Shown: positions 62,810 through 64,000 of the stretch, piece by piece
How the letters are laid out: each line of letters begins with the position of its first letter
Numbering within the stretch: position 1 is the first letter of the stretch
Source: Flabesymbios commensalis
Taxonomy: Eukaryota > Annelida > Polychaeta > Terebellida > Flabelligeridae
Direction: 5' to 3'
Length of the DNA stretch: 64,000 nt
Assembly: GCA_964017125.1 (NCBI GenBank)
Contig: CAXHKU010000910.1
Coordinates: 1-64,000, forward strand
Program-made: the position numbers and the translations under genes
Notes under the pieces: generated by a model
Seen by the model: the letters and a program-made list of their open reading frames with translations, nothing else
Databases searched by the model: none
What the model was told of the DNA's origin: nothing

Positions 62810-63149
62810 GTTGAACAAGCACTCGCCAACCCGTGGGAGTCCTGTTCCCAGATTTATCTGGTGCTATGCGGACTCTCAGGTTAACTGGGGGTACAACTCA
62901 TGATCAGAGAAGAAACAAAGAAGAGAGAGAGTGACTGATCTAATGGTGTGGACCCCATTAAAGCAAAATAGGCGGGGGGAGTAAAGTAGATATAAAAATT
63001 AGAAGATGGGAGGGGGTACGGGAGTGGGGAAATAGGTGGATGCTCGCTTCTCCAGGCCCATGGAGGCTTGGAGTCGCTGTAGCCCTGCGGAGCAGGTCAC
63101 CACAGACAGCTACGAATTAGCTGACAGCGGGTCGATAAGATTCTATTCT
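62810..63149 (+). mobile_element. SINE-like dispersed repeat, copy 4
   Basis: Single complete copy in spacer 3 at the same position as in spacer 2. A few substitutions separate it from copy 3, for example CCAACCCGTGG for CCAGGCCGTGG near its start. Confidence 0.65.
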
Positions 63150-63693
63150 ATAACTTGTCTACTGATGTTTGACTATTATCTTGCTGGATGCTGACACTTT
63201 TTTCAATTTCAATTAACAAATTATATTAGTGCGACACAAATTAGACATTATCACATTTGAATTAATGTTAGTAATAGACTATAACGCTTATAGATAACTT
63301 GGGACCTTCTGTAATATCGCCCATCCACTGTCAGTGTCACTGTGACTGTGTCTGACAGTGTCATCAACAAAACATTCAATGTCAATGATCAATCAAGGTC
63401 TCACACAACTAATATTTACTGCATTCGACTGGTATTTTTTCAACAGATTTTCGTCAGTTGAGCAGTGACCTGTTTTAAAGAACGTCGGCGCCTAGTAGGG
63501 CCTTTTCATGTCCTGAAAACATCTGACATTAAACCAATTATGTTATTGTTGGTTTGGCCAATGCTGGGCCAGAGTCAGATACTGTGGTACAAAATCATGT
63601 TTGCTTTGTTAGGCCTAAAACCCTTCATTGATTGGCCTAATGTTTGCCTAATGCTTGACAATTGCTAACTCTTAAAAGATTCAATAATGTTGT

Positions 63694-63870
63694 GGGAAGC
63701 TTCCGTGATCGAGCGGTACCGTGCTCGGCCTCAGACCATCAGGGCTCGAATTTCAATTCCTGTGTCTGCAGGGCCCAGTGTCATCTCACCATCCTCAGGA
63801 GGTTCTCTTGGCACAGTTTAGCGTATGTGCACACAGGTGGTCTAAAACCCCATTCATTTCATTTTCATTT
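63694..63870 (+). mobile_element. tRNA-derived SINE-like sequence, spacer 3
   Basis: Third copy, with A-box-like GTGATCGAGCGGT and the same B-box-like sequence. Small indels (CCAGTG for CAGTG, and an extra T in the tail) separate it from the copy at 37,182. Confidence 0.7.
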
Positions 63871-64000
63871 GGATCGTTGACATTGTGTGTGATGCTGGGC
63901 CAACACTAAATTGGTACCATAGCAAAGCTGACAACTAAAATATGCTTTGGCACAGTGTCCATTTGGTCAGCAATAGCTTGTAATTGAAGGTAATTAGTGT

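Larger units (their letters stand above)
62100..64000 (+). repeat. Spacer copy 3 of the super-repeat (cut by window end)
   Basis: This copy follows the order of spacer 2: right-flank hairpin (62,109-62,129), AT-rich part, dispersed repeat (62,810-63,149), inverted repeat (63,326-63,360) and SINE-like sequence (63,694-63,870). Against copy 2 it has several small indels. These include about 14 bp lost near 62,156, 6 bp gained in the inverted-repeat loop near 63,345, and 9 bp lost near 63,395. Another array probably follows to the right of the window. Confidence 0.9.

Overview
The window is eukaryotic repeat DNA with no protein-coding gene that I can support. It is AT-rich and built from head-to-tail arrays of a ~1 kb unit, a tRNA-derived SINE-like sequence, dispersed repeats with pentanucleotide tails, and recurring TAGGCC words. 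Together these suggest an animal genome, perhaps a marine invertebrate. That placement is an inference of low confidence.

Layout. (1) 1-31,206 is a head-to-tail array: about 10.7 units of 1,029 bp (family A, to 11,043), then 20 units of 1,008 bp (family B). (2) 31,207-38,350 is spacer copy 1. It carries about 4.25 kb (32,024-36,273) that the other spacer copies lack, including a dense block of a GCCAGGCCGTGGGAG-type repeat. (3) 38,351-39,619 is a minimal array of about 1.25 units (family C). (4) 39,620-42,485 is spacer copy 2. (5) 42,486-62,099 is an array of about 2.4 units of 1,017 bp (family D) followed by 17 units of 1,011 bp (family C). (6) 62,100-64,000 is spacer copy 3, cut by the window end. 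The window is therefore a super-repeat of [1-kb array + spacer] in which inner copy number varies from about 1 to more than 30.

Inside the 1-kb unit are six diverged blocks of 148-174 bp. Three start with a perfect ATGACGTCAT palindrome, a fourth starts with a degenerate form of it, and a fifth has a different palindrome at the same place. The sixth block is split by an ~87 bp AT-rich insert carrying a perfect 10-bp-stem hairpin (arms AGTTTGGGCG / CGCCCAAACT, loop GCTT). The four families fall into two types, I (A, D) and II (B, C). In both long arrays type I lies left of type II, and at both I-to-II junctions the hairpin segment is duplicated (58 and 61 bp). A and B differ by about 7% substitutions (hand count). 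Even so, all length differences among the four families come from one AAT tract in the insert. Spacer copies, by contrast, have collected ordinary indels.

No genes act together here. The candidate system is a hierarchical satellite that packs about 150 CREB/ATF-type palindromes, about 50 hairpins and one ETS-type site per unit into long homogenised arrays. Whether this reflects function (chromatin, transcription factor binding, replication) or only amplification history cannot be decided from sequence alone.
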